Assembly: GCA_050729795.1 (NCBI GenBank)
Contig: JBOHME010000008.1
Span: forward strand, 1 to 64,000
Reading direction: 5' to 3'
Source of the DNA: AP-15 sp050729795
Lineage (GTDB): Bacteria; Pseudomonadota; Alphaproteobacteria; ATCC43930; CGMCC-115725
Length of the DNA: 64,000 bases
Positions 26,352-35,548 of this stretch are shown piece by piece. Each line of letters begins with the position of its first letter. Position 1 is the stretch's first letter. Made by a program: the position numbers and the translations under genes. The notes under the pieces were generated by a model. The model saw only the letters and a program-made list of their open reading frames with translations. It ran no database searches and was not told the DNA's origin.

Positions 26352-27260
26352 CTAGCGGGAAACCCCCACCCCCGCAACCAACCCCCCCGCAACCACCCCC
26401 CCGGCAACCAGCCCGCCCGCCGCGCACCACCAGCCGGGCTCGACGATAGAGAGTGCCGCGCATGCCCGCTCGGCGGCGATGCGATCGGCAAACAGCGCAA
26501 AGCAGGTGGCGCCGCTGCCGCTCATCCGGGCGAGGAGCGCACCGGGCAGCCGGGTCAACGCCGTCAGCACCGCGGCAATCTCGGGGACGATGCCGATCGC
26601 CGCTTCGGTCAGATCGTTGCGGCAGGTTCGCAAAACCGCGGCGAGGCCGGCTGCGTCCCGCGGCATCGGGGTGAACCGGCCGGCGGCGCCAAACGGCCCG
26701 CCCCGCGCGGCGAACACCGCGGCGGTCGGCAACGCTATTCCCGGGTTGGCGAGCACGATCCCGACCGTCGGCAATTCCGGCGCCGGTTCGATCTGCTCAC
26801 CGCTGCCGCCGACCCAGGCGGGGCGAGCGAAGAGGCAGACCGGTAGGTCGGCGCCGAGCCGTTCGGCGAGCAGTGCCAAGCTGTCCTCGTCGCGCGCGAT
26901 GCGCCACAAGCGGGTCAGCACCCGCAGTGTCGCCGCGGCATCGCTCGACCCGCCGCCGATCCCGGAAGCGACCGGGAGTGTCTTTTCCAGATGGAGTGCG
27001 GCACCGCTAGCGATCCCGGCATGATCGGCGAGCAGACGCGCCGCGCGCAGCACCAGATTGTCGTGCCCGAGCGTGGCAAGCGCGGCTGCCTGCGGGCCGC
27101 CGAGGCCGAGCGACAGCGATGCGGCCGGGCTGGCAGCAACCCGGTCGCCGATATCGGTGAAAGCGACGAGGCTGTCGAGAAGGTGATACCCGTCCGGCCG
27201 CCGCCCGGTTACATGCAGATAGAGGTTGATCTTGGCCGGGGCGAAGCCCGCTTCGGTCAT
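26352..27260 (-). CDS. ispE: 4-diphosphocytidyl-2-C-methyl-D-erythritol kinase
   Basis: This is the GHMP kinase of the MEP pathway, phosphorylating CDP-methylerythritol. The N-terminal APAKINLYLHVTGRRPDGYH, the ATP motif LPVASGIGGGSSDAAATLR and the C-terminal MSGSGATCFALF are all intact in 302 residues. The last 22 residues are a low-complexity tail made of AGG(L/V)V units from a DNA repeat, and are not part of the kinase fold. The gene follows the TPR gene at 33 bp and precedes tRNA-Gln. Confidence 0.94.
   Translation of the reverse strand: MTEAGFAPAKINLYLHVTGRRPDGYHLLDSLVAFTDIGDRVAASPAASLSLGLGGPQAAALATLGHDNLVLRAARLLADHAGIASGAALHLEKTLPVASGIGGGSSDAAATLRVLTRLWRIARDEDSLALLAERLGADLPVCLFARPAWVGGSGEQIEPAPELPTVGIVLANPGIALPTAAVFAARGGPFGAAGRFTPMPRDAAGLAAVLRTCRNDLTEAAIGIVPEIAAVLTALTRLPGALLARMSGSGATCFALFADRIAAERACAALSIVEPGWWCAAGGLVAGGVVAGGLVAGVGVSR
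26371..26415. repeat. 15-bp tandem repeat at the ispE 3' end
   Basis: Three copies of about CCCGCAACCAMCCCC encode the repeated AGG-x-V units at the extreme C-terminus of IspE. Confidence 0.75.
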
Positions 27261-27293
27261 GATGCCGCGGATCGGTCGCCGTAGCGGCGCGGC

Positions 27294-29075
27294 TCAGCCA
27301 CCGCCGGCCCGGCTCGCGGTCGGCAGGCCGCCCGCAAGCTTGGCTTCGATCGGCTTGATATCCTCCTTGTCCGGCTTGAACTGCAGCGCTTGGCGCCACT
27401 GATAGCGCGCCTCCACCAGTCGCCCGGTGCGCCAATAGGCGTCGCCCAGATGATCGTTGATCGTCGGGTCTTCCGGCACCAGCTCGACCGCCCGTTCGAG
27501 ATATTGGACGGCACTGGCGTAGTCGCCGAGCCGGTAGTGCGCCCAGCCCAGGCTGTCGACGATATAGCCGTCCTCCGGCCGCAGCGCCACCGCCTGCTCG
27601 ATCATCTTCAGCCCCTGCTTGAGCTTTTCGCCGCGATCGATCCACGAATAGCCGAGATAGTTCAGCACCAGCGGCTGATCGGGCTTGAGCTCGAGCGCGT
27701 GTTCGAGATCGGCCTCGGCGAGACTCCACTGGCCGGCCCGCTCATAGGCAATGCCGCGGCTGTAATAGAGCGACCAGTGTGGCGGCACGCCGGCCGCCTT
27801 CAAGCGCCGGATCGCCTCGCTGTAGGCGCTGGCCGCCTCGGCAAAGCGCTTGTGGCCGCGCAAGAGATCGCCGAGCTGGATCTCGGCCGATGCGCGATGC
27901 GGCGCTTTTGCGGCCATTGCTTCGAGCTGGGCCACCGCCTCGTCGGTGCGGTTCAGGGCTTCGAGGTCCGCCGCCATGCGCAGCTGCGCCGACCATGTGT
28001 AAGGCGAATTCGCGCTGATGCCGGCGAGCACCGCGAGGCTCTGCTGCGGCTCGTCCTCGGCGCTCAGGATATCCGCCAGAAGCAGGTTGGCGACGGTCAG
28101 CTGCGGGCGCAGGGCGAGTGCACAGCGGTCGTAGAGCAGCGCCAGATCGACCGTCTCCGGCCGGTTGACGACGCTTGCTAGATCGAACAGCGCCTCAGCC
28201 AGACCGTCCCGCGCGGACCCGATCAGCGGCGCCGGGGTGCCCGAAGGCTTCATCGCCAAGATCGACTCGGCCAATTCGCTGTCCGGGTTTTCCTTGACAA
28301 AACGGCGGTAGAGCGCCGCGGCCTGGTCGGGACGACCGTGACGCCGGTAGAAATTGGCCAATGCGTCGGTCAGGCGCCAGTTCAGCTGGCCGGTCGCCGC
28401 CAGCGTCTTCTTGTAGTAGTCCTCGGCTTTTGCGGCATTGCCGGCGAAGTCGTAAAGCAGACCCAGCTGGAAATATTTGAGCGGGGCGAAGCCGTCGAAC
28501 TTGTCGAGATCCTGCAGCGCAGCGTCGGCGCCGGCGAGGTTGCCGACCCCCATCTCGGTCCAGGCCAGCGCCAGCGGCCTCACATAGCGGTGCAGCCCGT
28601 CATCCGGCAGCGCCTCGGCGCGGGCCAATGCCCCGGCCATATCGCCGGCCTTGACCCGGTCCACCATCAGCACCAGATCGGCGACCGCATCCGAGCTGTC
28701 GAGCTTGAGCTGCTGCATGGCGAGCGGCAGCGCCGCAGCAAAATCGCCGTCATAAGCCTCCATCGAAAAGGTGCGGCTGATCAGTTCGGCGGAGTGCGGA
28801 TCGGCGCGCAGCGCCGCTTTGTACCACAGGACGGCGGCGGAATAGTCGTGCTCCTCCTCGGCATGGCGGCCCGACAGGTAGGCACCGAACGGCGTGTCGG
28901 CCGCGGCTCCCGGCGGGTTGCTGGCCGAAGCGTTGCTGGCCGAAGCGTTGCTGGCCGAAGCGTTGCTGGCTGAAGCGTTGTTGCTGGCCGGCGCGGCGAG
29001 GCTCGCCGTGCTCATCGCCGCCACCAGCAGAAAGCCGGCGAGGCGTCCCATCCGGGCAATCTCGATCACCGCCAT
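27294..29075 (-). CDS. Exported tetratricopeptide-repeat protein
   Basis: This is a 593-residue protein with a signal peptide (residues 1-29, LAGFLLVAAMSTASLAAPA), then a low-complexity linker of four NASAS units, then about ten TPR helices pairs (for example EHDYSAAVLWYKAALRADP, WSLAEADLEHALELKPDQPL, YASAVQYLERAVELVPEDP). TPR arrays are protein-interaction scaffolds. In this order (ETF-QO, TPR, ispE) it is a recurrent alphaproteobacterial neighbour of unknown partner. The start at 29075 is placed at the signal peptide; the frame upstream is the overlap of ETF-QO. Confidence 0.85.
   Translation of the reverse strand: MAVIEIARMGRLAGFLLVAAMSTASLAAPASNNASASNASASNASASNASASNPPGAAADTPFGAYLSGRHAEEEHDYSAAVLWYKAALRADPHSAELISRTFSMEAYDGDFAAALPLAMQQLKLDSSDAVADLVLMVDRVKAGDMAGALARAEALPDDGLHRYVRPLALAWTEMGVGNLAGADAALQDLDKFDGFAPLKYFQLGLLYDFAGNAAKAEDYYKKTLAATGQLNWRLTDALANFYRRHGRPDQAAALYRRFVKENPDSELAESILAMKPSGTPAPLIGSARDGLAEALFDLASVVNRPETVDLALLYDRCALALRPQLTVANLLLADILSAEDEPQQSLAVLAGISANSPYTWSAQLRMAADLEALNRTDEAVAQLEAMAAKAPHRASAEIQLGDLLRGHKRFAEAASAYSEAIRRLKAAGVPPHWSLYYSRGIAYERAGQWSLAEADLEHALELKPDQPLVLNYLGYSWIDRGEKLKQGLKMIEQAVALRPEDGYIVDSLGWAHYRLGDYASAVQYLERAVELVPEDPTINDHLGDAYWRTGRLVEARYQWRQALQFKPDKEDIKPIEAKLAGGLPTASRAGGG
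28921..28980. repeat. 15-bp tandem repeat coding for NASAS units
   Basis: Four copies of CTGGCCGAAGCGTTG (the last with one change) encode four NASAS repeats just after the signal peptide of the TPR protein. Copy number can change without breaking the frame. Confidence 0.9.
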
Positions 29076-29103
29076 CCCCTTTCCCCCTTTCCGAGCTGCC
29101 GGG

Positions 29104-30744
29104 TCACATATTCGGGTAGTTCGGGCCGCCGCCGCCTTCCGGCACGACCCAGTCGATGTTCTGCTCCGGATCCTTGATGTCGCAAGTCTTGCAGTGCACG
29201 CAGTTCTGCGCGTTGATTTGCAAATAGGGCTCGACCGCATCCGCCGGCTGCACGATCTCATAGACTCCGGCTGGACAATAGCGCTGTTCGGGCGAATCGT
29301 AGAGCCGATAGTTGATCGCGATCGCCTTTGCCGGATCGCGCAGCCGCAGATGCGAGGGCTGGTCTTCTTCGTGATTGGTGTTCGAGATGAACACCGAAGA
29401 CAGCCGGTCGAAGCTGATCACTCCGTCGGGCCGCGGATAGTCGATCGGCCGCGCCACATTCGCCCGCATCAGCTGCTCGTGGTCGGCATGGCGGTGGTGC
29501 AGGGTCCATGGTGCCGCACCGCGCAGCACGTAGGTGTCGAAGGCCGAATAGGCGAGACCGGCATAAAGACCCCAGCGGAAGCTCGGCCGGATGTTGCGCG
29601 CCCGGTAGAGCTCGTCCCACACCCAGCTCGCTCTGAGGGCCGGCCCGACCTCGGCGGTGCCGTCCCCGGCGAGCCGGCGGAACAGGGTCTCGGCCGCCAC
29701 CATGCCCGACTTCATCGCCGTGTGGCTCCCTTTGATCTTTGGCACGTTGAGAACACCGGCGGCGCAGCCGATCACCGCCCCACCCGGAAAGTCGAGCCGC
29801 GGCAGCGATTGCAGGCCGCCTTCGTTCAGCGCCCGCGCCCCGTAAGCGATGCGCCGCCCGCCCTCGAAAAACGGCCGGATCGACGGGTGCGTCTTGAAGC
29901 GCTGAAATTCGGCGAACGGGTTCAGATGGGGGTTCTTGTAGTCGAGCCCGATCACAAAGCCGACCGCGATCTGCCGGTCCTCGAGGTGATAGAGGAACGA
30001 GCCGCCATAGGTCGCGGTATCGAGCGGCCAGCCGATCGTGTGCACGACGAGCCCCGGCTGGTGGCGCGCCGGTGCGGCCTCCCACAATTCCTTGATGCCG
30101 ATCGCATAGGTCTGCGGATCGACGCCATCGCGTAGCTGGAAGCGTTCGAACAACAGCTTTGACAGCGAGCCGCGACAGCCCTCGGCAAACAGGGTTTCCC
30201 TCGCGACGAGCTCGACCCCCGGCTGATAGCGCTCGGTCGGTTTGCCGTCTCTGCCGATGCCGAGATCGCCGGTTGCGATCCCGCGCACCCGCCCCGCCGC
30301 GTCGTAAAGGATTTCGGCAGCGGCAAAGCCCGGATAGATCTCGACGCCGAGCGCTTCAGCCTGCTGGGCCAGCCAGCGGCACAGATTGCCGAGGCTCACC
30401 ACGTAGTTGCCGTGATTGTGCATTTGCGGCGGGGTCGGCAGCCGCCAGGCGCGGCGCTGGGTCAGCAGCAGAAAGCGGTCCTCGGTGGCGGGTGTGTCGA
30501 GCGGCGCGCCGCGCTCGCGCCAATCGGGGAACAGCTCGGCGAGAGCGCGCGGCTCAAATACCGCGCCCGACAGGATATGGGCGCCGACCTCGGATCCCTT
30601 CTCGACGACGACGACGCCCAGTTCGCGCCCCGCCGCGGCGGCAAGCTGCTTCAGACGGATCGCGGCGGCGAGCCCGGACGGGCCGGCCCCGACCACGACC
30701 ACATCGTATTCCATCCGCTCGCGCGCCAACCGCTCCTCGCTCAA
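29104..30744 (-). CDS. Electron-transfer flavoprotein-ubiquinone oxidoreductase (TTG start)
   Basis: This is ETF-QO, the inner-membrane enzyme passing electrons from acyl-CoA and amine dehydrogenases via ETF to ubiquinone. It has 546 residues. The FAD motif VVVVGAGPSGLAAAIRLKQL is near the start, AEGCRGSLSK and KIKGSHTAMKSG lie in the middle, and the C-terminal 4Fe-4S cluster is seen in CPAGVYEI and CVHCKTCDIKDP. The TTG start at 30744 has GGAGG six bases upstream and gives the family beginning SEERLARERMEYDV; ATG 30714 is the alternative. The DadA-like flavoprotein in this window may be one source of reducing equivalents, but that is inference. Confidence 0.95.
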   Translation of the reverse strand: MSEERLARERMEYDVVVVGAGPSGLAAAIRLKQLAAAAGRELGVVVVEKGSEVGAHILSGAVFEPRALAELFPDWRERGAPLDTPATEDRFLLLTQRRAWRLPTPPQMHNHGNYVVSLGNLCRWLAQQAEALGVEIYPGFAAAEILYDAAGRVRGIATGDLGIGRDGKPTERYQPGVELVARETLFAEGCRGSLSKLLFERFQLRDGVDPQTYAIGIKELWEAAPARHQPGLVVHTIGWPLDTATYGGSFLYHLEDRQIAVGFVIGLDYKNPHLNPFAEFQRFKTHPSIRPFFEGGRRIAYGARALNEGGLQSLPRLDFPGGAVIGCAAGVLNVPKIKGSHTAMKSGMVAAETLFRRLAGDGTAEVGPALRASWVWDELYRARNIRPSFRWGLYAGLAYSAFDTYVLRGAAPWTLHHRHADHEQLMRANVARPIDYPRPDGVISFDRLSSVFISNTNHEEDQPSHLRLRDPAKAIAINYRLYDSPEQRYCPAGVYEIVQPADAVEPYLQINAQNCVHCKTCDIKDPEQNIDWVVPEGGGGPNYPNM

Positions 30745-30936
30745 TCCGTCCTCCGCCGGCAGTTGCCGCAGGACTATACCGGATTGCGGGAAAATCGAGG
30801 GTGCCGATCGGGTGCGCGGCGCCGCTGTGCGGTCGCCTCCGGCGCGATCGCGTCGAGCCGCTATGCGATGGGCGCGCCAGCCGCTATTTTCGTCGTTGTC
30901 CGCCATCGACAATGCTGCTGCTGCACCCCTCTTGCT

Positions 30937-31902
30937 GTGATCCGCGTCATTCGACATCCCGGTCCCCGATCGCACCACCCGCGCGGTGCGGTTCTGGCAA
31001 TGGGCAATTTCGACGGGCTGCATCGCGGCCACGCGCTGTTGATCGGGCGGGTGTGCGAGCTGGCGCGGGCAAATCGCCGGCCGACCGCGGTGCTGACCTT
31101 CGAGCCGCATCCGCGCAGCGTATTCGTGCCCGATGCCGAGCCGTTCCGGCTGACCCCGTTCCGGGTCAAGGAGCGCGAATTGGCCCGGCTCAATGTCGAT
31201 CTCTTGTTCGTGCAGCATTTCGATCTCGGCTTTGCCGCCAAGAGTGCCGAGGATTTTCTCGCCGAGATCATCGTTGCCGCGATCGGTGCCTCCCACGTCG
31301 TGGTCGGCTGGGATTGCACCTTTGGCAAGAGCCGGCGCGGCACCCCGGATTTTCTGCGCGCCGCCGGACCGGCCAACGGCTTTGCCGTGACCGTGATCGA
31401 GCCGGTACGCGACGCCCGGGAGACCGTCTACTCCTCGACCCAGATCCGCACCCTGCTGCGCGAGGGCCGCCCGCGCGACGCCGCGGCACTGCTCGGCCGG
31501 TTCTGGGAGATCGACGGCCGCGTCGCCAGCGGCGACCGGCGCGGGCGCACGATCGGTTTTCCGACCGCCAACCTCGCGCTCGACGATTATCTGCGGCCGG
31601 CCTTTGGTGTCTATGCAGTGCGCGTCAGCGGCGACGGGCCGGACGACCCGTTGCGCGGCCAAACCATCGACGGGGTCGCCAATCTCGGACTGCGCCCGAC
31701 CGTGGGCGGTCTCGAGCCGCGGCTCGAAGCGCATCTGTTCGGCACCGACGCCGATCTTTACGGCCGCCATCTGCGGGTGGCGCTTGTTGATTTCATCCGC
31801 CCCGAGCAGAAATTTGCGGGGCTCGATGCGCTGAAGGCACAGATCGCGGCCGACGCCGCCCGCGCCCGTGCAATCCTGCGCGAAGCTCCGCTCGCGCCGT
31901 AG
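30937..31902 (+). CDS. ribF: Bifunctional riboflavin kinase/FAD synthetase
   Basis: This 321-residue enzyme makes FMN and then FAD. The N-terminal FAD synthetase nucleotidyl-transferase domain has AMGNFDGLHRGHALLIGRV; the C-terminal riboflavin kinase domain has GRTIGFPTANLALDD and ANLGLRPTVGG. The start is a GTG at 30937, giving IRVIRHPG..., similar to family N-termini; the ORF is open far upstream but that is ETF-QO antisense. It begins the ribF-ileS-lspA-bamF gene order common in alphaproteobacteria. Confidence 0.93.
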   Translation: MIRVIRHPGPRSHHPRGAVLAMGNFDGLHRGHALLIGRVCELARANRRPTAVLTFEPHPRSVFVPDAEPFRLTPFRVKERELARLNVDLLFVQHFDLGFAAKSAEDFLAEIIVAAIGASHVVVGWDCTFGKSRRGTPDFLRAAGPANGFAVTVIEPVRDARETVYSSTQIRTLLREGRPRDAAALLGRFWEIDGRVASGDRRGRTIGFPTANLALDDYLRPAFGVYAVRVSGDGPDDPLRGQTIDGVANLGLRPTVGGLEPRLEAHLFGTDADLYGRHLRVALVDFIRPEQKFAGLDALKAQIAADAARARAILREAPLAP

Positions 31903-32119
31903 CGCTGCGATCCGCGCGGCCGGCTGGGCGATACCGACACGGGGTGGCAAGCAACGCCTCGAATTTGCCGGCGGCGGCTGCTATATCTCGGCCATGGTCT
32001 GGCATGGGTCTCCGCCGTGGTCTGGCATGGCGCCTCGATGACGCGAATTAGCAGCCCGGTCCTCTGCTGAGGATCGGGAACGCGCTGCGCTGTTTTCGCC
32101 TTTCTTTTCGGGGTTCGCG

Positions 32120-35041
32120 ATGCCGACGGATTATCGTGCGACCGTCTTTCTGCCCAAGACCGGGTTTCCGATGCGCGGCGATCTGCCAAAGCGCGAGCCG
32201 GCGATCCTCGCCCGCTGGGGGGAGATCGATCTCTACCGGCGGCTGCGCGAGACGGCAGCCGGGCGCGAGAAATTTGTGCTGCATGACGGCCCGCCCTACG
32301 CCAATGGTCATCTGCATATCGGCCACGCGCTGAACAAGATCCTGAAGGACGTCGTCAACCGCTCGCAGCAGATGCTGGGGCGGGATGCGCCCTATGTGCC
32401 GGGCTGGGACTGCCATGGGCTGCCGATCGAGTGGATGATCGAGGAGCAGTATCGGGCAAAGGGACAAACCAAGGACAGCGTCCCGGCTGAGCAGTTCCGC
32501 CGCGAATGCCGTGCCTTTGCCGCCCACTGGATCGACGTGCAGAGAGCGGAGTTCGAGCGGCTCGGCGTTGTCGGCGACTGGCAGCATCCCTATACGACGA
32601 TGGCCTTTGCGGCCGAGGCGCAGATCGTGCGCGAGCTTGGCAAGTTTCTCGTCAATGGCGGGCTCTATCGCGGCGCCAAGCCGGTCCTTTGGTCGGTCGT
32701 CGAGCAGACGGCGTTGGCCGAGGCCGAGGTCGAATATCACGACCACCGATCGACAACGGTCTGGGTGCGCTTTCCGATCCGGCGCACCGGTCTGCCGGAG
32801 CTGGTCGAGGCGGCGGCGCTGATCTGGACGACGACACCGTGGACACTGCCCGGCAATCGCGCAATCGCCTTTCATCCTGCACTCGATTACGCGGCACTCG
32901 AGGTCGAGCGGGTGGCGGAGGGCAGCCGCGCGCGACCGGGCGAAACCCTGCTGGTCGCCGTGTCCCTGGCCGGCGAGGTGGCAGCGAAGGCCGGGATCGA
33001 GGCCTATTCGCTCGGCCAGCGGTTTGCGGGGTCGGCGCTCGCCGGAACCGTGGCGGGACATCCGCTGTCGGGCCGCGGCTACGAATTCGACGTGCCGTTG
33101 CTGGCCGCCGGGTTTGTCGAGGCTGACCAGGGCAGCGGGCTCGTTCACATCGCGCCGAATGCCGGCACCGACGACTGGGAGCTCGGCCAGGCAAACCGGC
33201 TGCCGGTGATCGACACGGTCGGACCCGACGGGCTCTATCTGCCAAATGTGCCGCTGTTTGCCGGCCGCGCGGTCTATCGCCCGGACGGCAGCGCCGGTGA
33301 CGCCAACGAAGCGGTCATCGCCGCGGTCGATGCGGCCGGCGGTCTGTTGGCGCGCGGCACGCTCATTCACTCCTACCCGCATTCCTGGCGGTCGAAGGCG
33401 CCGCTGATTTTCCGCAACACGCCGCAATGGTTCATCAGCATGGCGGCGAACGGTCTGCGGCAGAAGGCGCTGGCGGCGATCGCCGAAACCCGCTGGATCC
33501 CGCCGCAGGGCCGCACCCGGATCGAGACCATGGTCGCCTCTCGGCCCGATTGGTGCGTGTCGCGACAGCGCGCCTGGGGTGTGCCGATCGCGGTGTTCAC
33601 GCACCGCGACACCGGCGAGCCGCTGCGCGACCCGGCCGTTGTCGAGCGCGTCGCCGCGGCGGTCGAGTGCGGCGGCTCCGATGTCTGGTTCAGCGCCGAC
33701 CCATCGGAGTTTCTCGGCAACGCTTATGATCCGGCGGAATGGGAAAAGGTCACCGATATCGTCGAGGTGTGGTTCGATTCGGGCTCGACCCACGCGTTTG
33801 TTCTCGAACAGCGGCCTGAGCTGCGCTGGCCGGCCTCGCTCTACCTCGAAGGCTCGGACCAGCATCGTGGCTGGTTCAACTCCTCGCTGCTGGAAGCCTG
33901 CGGCACCCGCGGCCGCGCTCCTTACGATGCGGTGCTGACCCACGGCTTCGTGCTCGACGAGGACGGGCGCAAGATGTCGAAATCGCTCGGCAATGTCGTC
34001 GCTCCGCAGGATGTCATGCAAGAGAGTGGCGCCGACATCCTGCGCCTGTGGGTGGTCGGGTCCGACTATTCCGAGGATTTGCGCATCGGCCCCGAGATCC
34101 TCAAGCATCAGAGCGATGTCTACCGCCGGCTGCGCAACACGCTGCGCTATCTGTTGGGCGCGCTCGACGGCTTTACCGCCGCGGAGGCGGCCGGCATCGA
34201 GGCGATGCCCGAACTCGAGCGCTGGGTATTGCACCGCCTCGCCGAGCTCGATGCGCTGGTCCGGCGGGCGGTCGAGGCGTTCGACTTTCACCTCATGTTC
34301 ACCGCTCTCCATAGTTTCTGTGCGGTTGATTTGTCGGCGTTTTATTTCGACGTCCGCAAGGACCGCCTCTATTGCGACGCGCCGGAGGACATGCGGCGGC
34401 GCGCGGCGCGCACCGTGCTCGATCTCACCTTCGAGCGGCTGGTGCGCTGGCTCGCGCCGATCCTGTGCTTTACCGCCGAGGAAGCCTGGCTCGCCCGGCA
34501 TGGGGATCCGGTAGAGCATGGCGATCCGGTAGAGCATGGCGACCGGGTGGAGCAGAGTGTGCACCTCGAATTGTTCGCGACGACGCCGCTCCAGTGGCTC
34601 GACCCGGCGCTGGCCGAGAAATGGGAGCTGCTGCGCCAGCTGCGCCGGGTCGCGACCGGGGCCCTCGAACGAGAGCGCGCAACCAAGCGAATCGGATCGA
34701 GCCTGCAGGCCGCGATCGACCTTTATGTTCCCGAGTCGCTCCAGGCGGTGCTCGGCGATGTCGATCTCGCCGAACTGTGCATCACCTCGGCCGTCCGGCT
34801 GCACCGCGGGCCGCCGCCCGAGGGCGCATTCACGCTGCCCGATGCCGCCCTGGGGATCGGCGCCGCGGTCGTGCCGGCCGACGGTACGCGCTGCGAGCGC
34901 TGCTGGCGGGTATTGCCCGAGGTCGGCGAGGTGCACAGCCATCCCGATCTGTGCGGCCGCTGCGCCACGGTTGTCGGCACCCGCGCTGCGGCGGAGGGCA
35001 CGCCAGCGGGGGGCACGCCAGCGGCGGCGAGCGCGGAGTGA
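32120..35041 (+). CDS. ileS: Isoleucyl-tRNA synthetase
   Basis: This is a class I aminoacyl-tRNA synthetase, 973 residues. The HIGH motif is HIGHALN, the KMSKS motif is KMSKSLGNVV, and the editing domain is present (ALIWTTTPWTLPGNRAIAF). The C-terminal zinc site has CERCWRVLPEVG and LCGRCATVVG. An 18-bp repeat at 34499-34552 inserts three HGDPVE-like units in the linker before the zinc domain, and the extreme C-terminus carries a TPAGGTPAA duplication; both are outside the catalytic core. The stop overlaps the lspA start (TGATG). No T-box-like leader is visible. Confidence 0.97.
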   Translation: MPTDYRATVFLPKTGFPMRGDLPKREPAILARWGEIDLYRRLRETAAGREKFVLHDGPPYANGHLHIGHALNKILKDVVNRSQQMLGRDAPYVPGWDCHGLPIEWMIEEQYRAKGQTKDSVPAEQFRRECRAFAAHWIDVQRAEFERLGVVGDWQHPYTTMAFAAEAQIVRELGKFLVNGGLYRGAKPVLWSVVEQTALAEAEVEYHDHRSTTVWVRFPIRRTGLPELVEAAALIWTTTPWTLPGNRAIAFHPALDYAALEVERVAEGSRARPGETLLVAVSLAGEVAAKAGIEAYSLGQRFAGSALAGTVAGHPLSGRGYEFDVPLLAAGFVEADQGSGLVHIAPNAGTDDWELGQANRLPVIDTVGPDGLYLPNVPLFAGRAVYRPDGSAGDANEAVIAAVDAAGGLLARGTLIHSYPHSWRSKAPLIFRNTPQWFISMAANGLRQKALAAIAETRWIPPQGRTRIETMVASRPDWCVSRQRAWGVPIAVFTHRDTGEPLRDPAVVERVAAAVECGGSDVWFSADPSEFLGNAYDPAEWEKVTDIVEVWFDSGSTHAFVLEQRPELRWPASLYLEGSDQHRGWFNSSLLEACGTRGRAPYDAVLTHGFVLDEDGRKMSKSLGNVVAPQDVMQESGADILRLWVVGSDYSEDLRIGPEILKHQSDVYRRLRNTLRYLLGALDGFTAAEAAGIEAMPELERWVLHRLAELDALVRRAVEAFDFHLMFTALHSFCAVDLSAFYFDVRKDRLYCDAPEDMRRRAARTVLDLTFERLVRWLAPILCFTAEEAWLARHGDPVEHGDPVEHGDRVEQSVHLELFATTPLQWLDPALAEKWELLRQLRRVATGALERERATKRIGSSLQAAIDLYVPESLQAVLGDVDLAELCITSAVRLHRGPPPEGAFTLPDAALGIGAAVVPADGTRCERCWRVLPEVGEVHSHPDLCGRCATVVGTRAAAEGTPAGGTPAAASAE
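34499..34552. repeat. 18-bp tandem repeat inside ileS
   Basis: Three copies of CATGGGGATCCGGTAGAG-type units (one or two changes each) code for HGDPVE-HGDPVE-HGDRVE. The repeat is in frame, between the anticodon-binding and zinc regions. Confidence 0.9.
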
Positions 35042-35523
35042 TGCCGGCCCGCGGGCTCGGTATCGCCGCGGTCGTCGCGATCCTCGATCAACTCAGCAAG
35101 GCTGCGATCCTGCGACATTTCGTCGGCACCGGGTTCGACGGCGAGCCGGTCACCTCGTTTTTCAACCTGGTCCTCGTCTACAATCGCGGCGTCAGTTTTG
35201 GCCTGTTCAATACCGCGACAGGGCATCGCGCGGTCATCGACGCGCTGATGTTTTCGCTGGCGGCCGCGCTGATCGTCGCCGCGCTGATCTGGTGGCTGAG
35301 CCGGGTTTCGAGCCAGATTCTGGCGGTGGCCATCGGGCTGGTCATCGGTGGGGCCGCAGGCAATGTCGTCGACAGAATTCGCCTGGGTGCGGTCGTCGAT
35401 TTTCTCGACTTCCATATAGGAACATGGCATTGGCCGGCGTTCAACCTCGCCGATAGTGCAATCTGCATCGGTGTCGCGGCAATGTTGCTCGATGGCTTGC
35501 TTCTGCATCGCGACGTGCGGTAA
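35041..35523 (+). CDS. lspA: Prolipoprotein signal peptidase
   Basis: This is an inner-membrane aspartic protease that cleaves lipoprotein signal peptides. It has 160 residues with four membrane helices and the two catalytic aspartates in GAAGNVVDRIRLGAVVDFLDF and the later NLADSAICIGV; VYNRGVSFG is also typical. ATG 35041 overlaps the ileS stop by one base, so translation is coupled. Its immediate neighbour encodes a lipoprotein, a probable substrate. Confidence 0.95.
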   Translation: MPARGLGIAAVVAILDQLSKAAILRHFVGTGFDGEPVTSFFNLVLVYNRGVSFGLFNTATGHRAVIDALMFSLAAALIVAALIWWLSRVSSQILAVAIGLVIGGAAGNVVDRIRLGAVVDFLDFHIGTWHWPAFNLADSAICIGVAAMLLDGLLLHRDVR

Positions 35524-35548
35524 ATAGCGCCCGGGAGGGACTATTGCC

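Noticed and set aside
31903..32119. T-box leader before ileS
   Set aside because: No T-box motif or terminator/antiterminator pair is visible; only a short direct repeat (GGTCTGGCATGG twice) is present.
32048..34942. 964-codon open frame antisense to ileS
   Set aside because: It is the shadow of ileS in GC-rich DNA: Arg/Gly/Asp-heavy composition, no family similarity, and no ribosome binding site.
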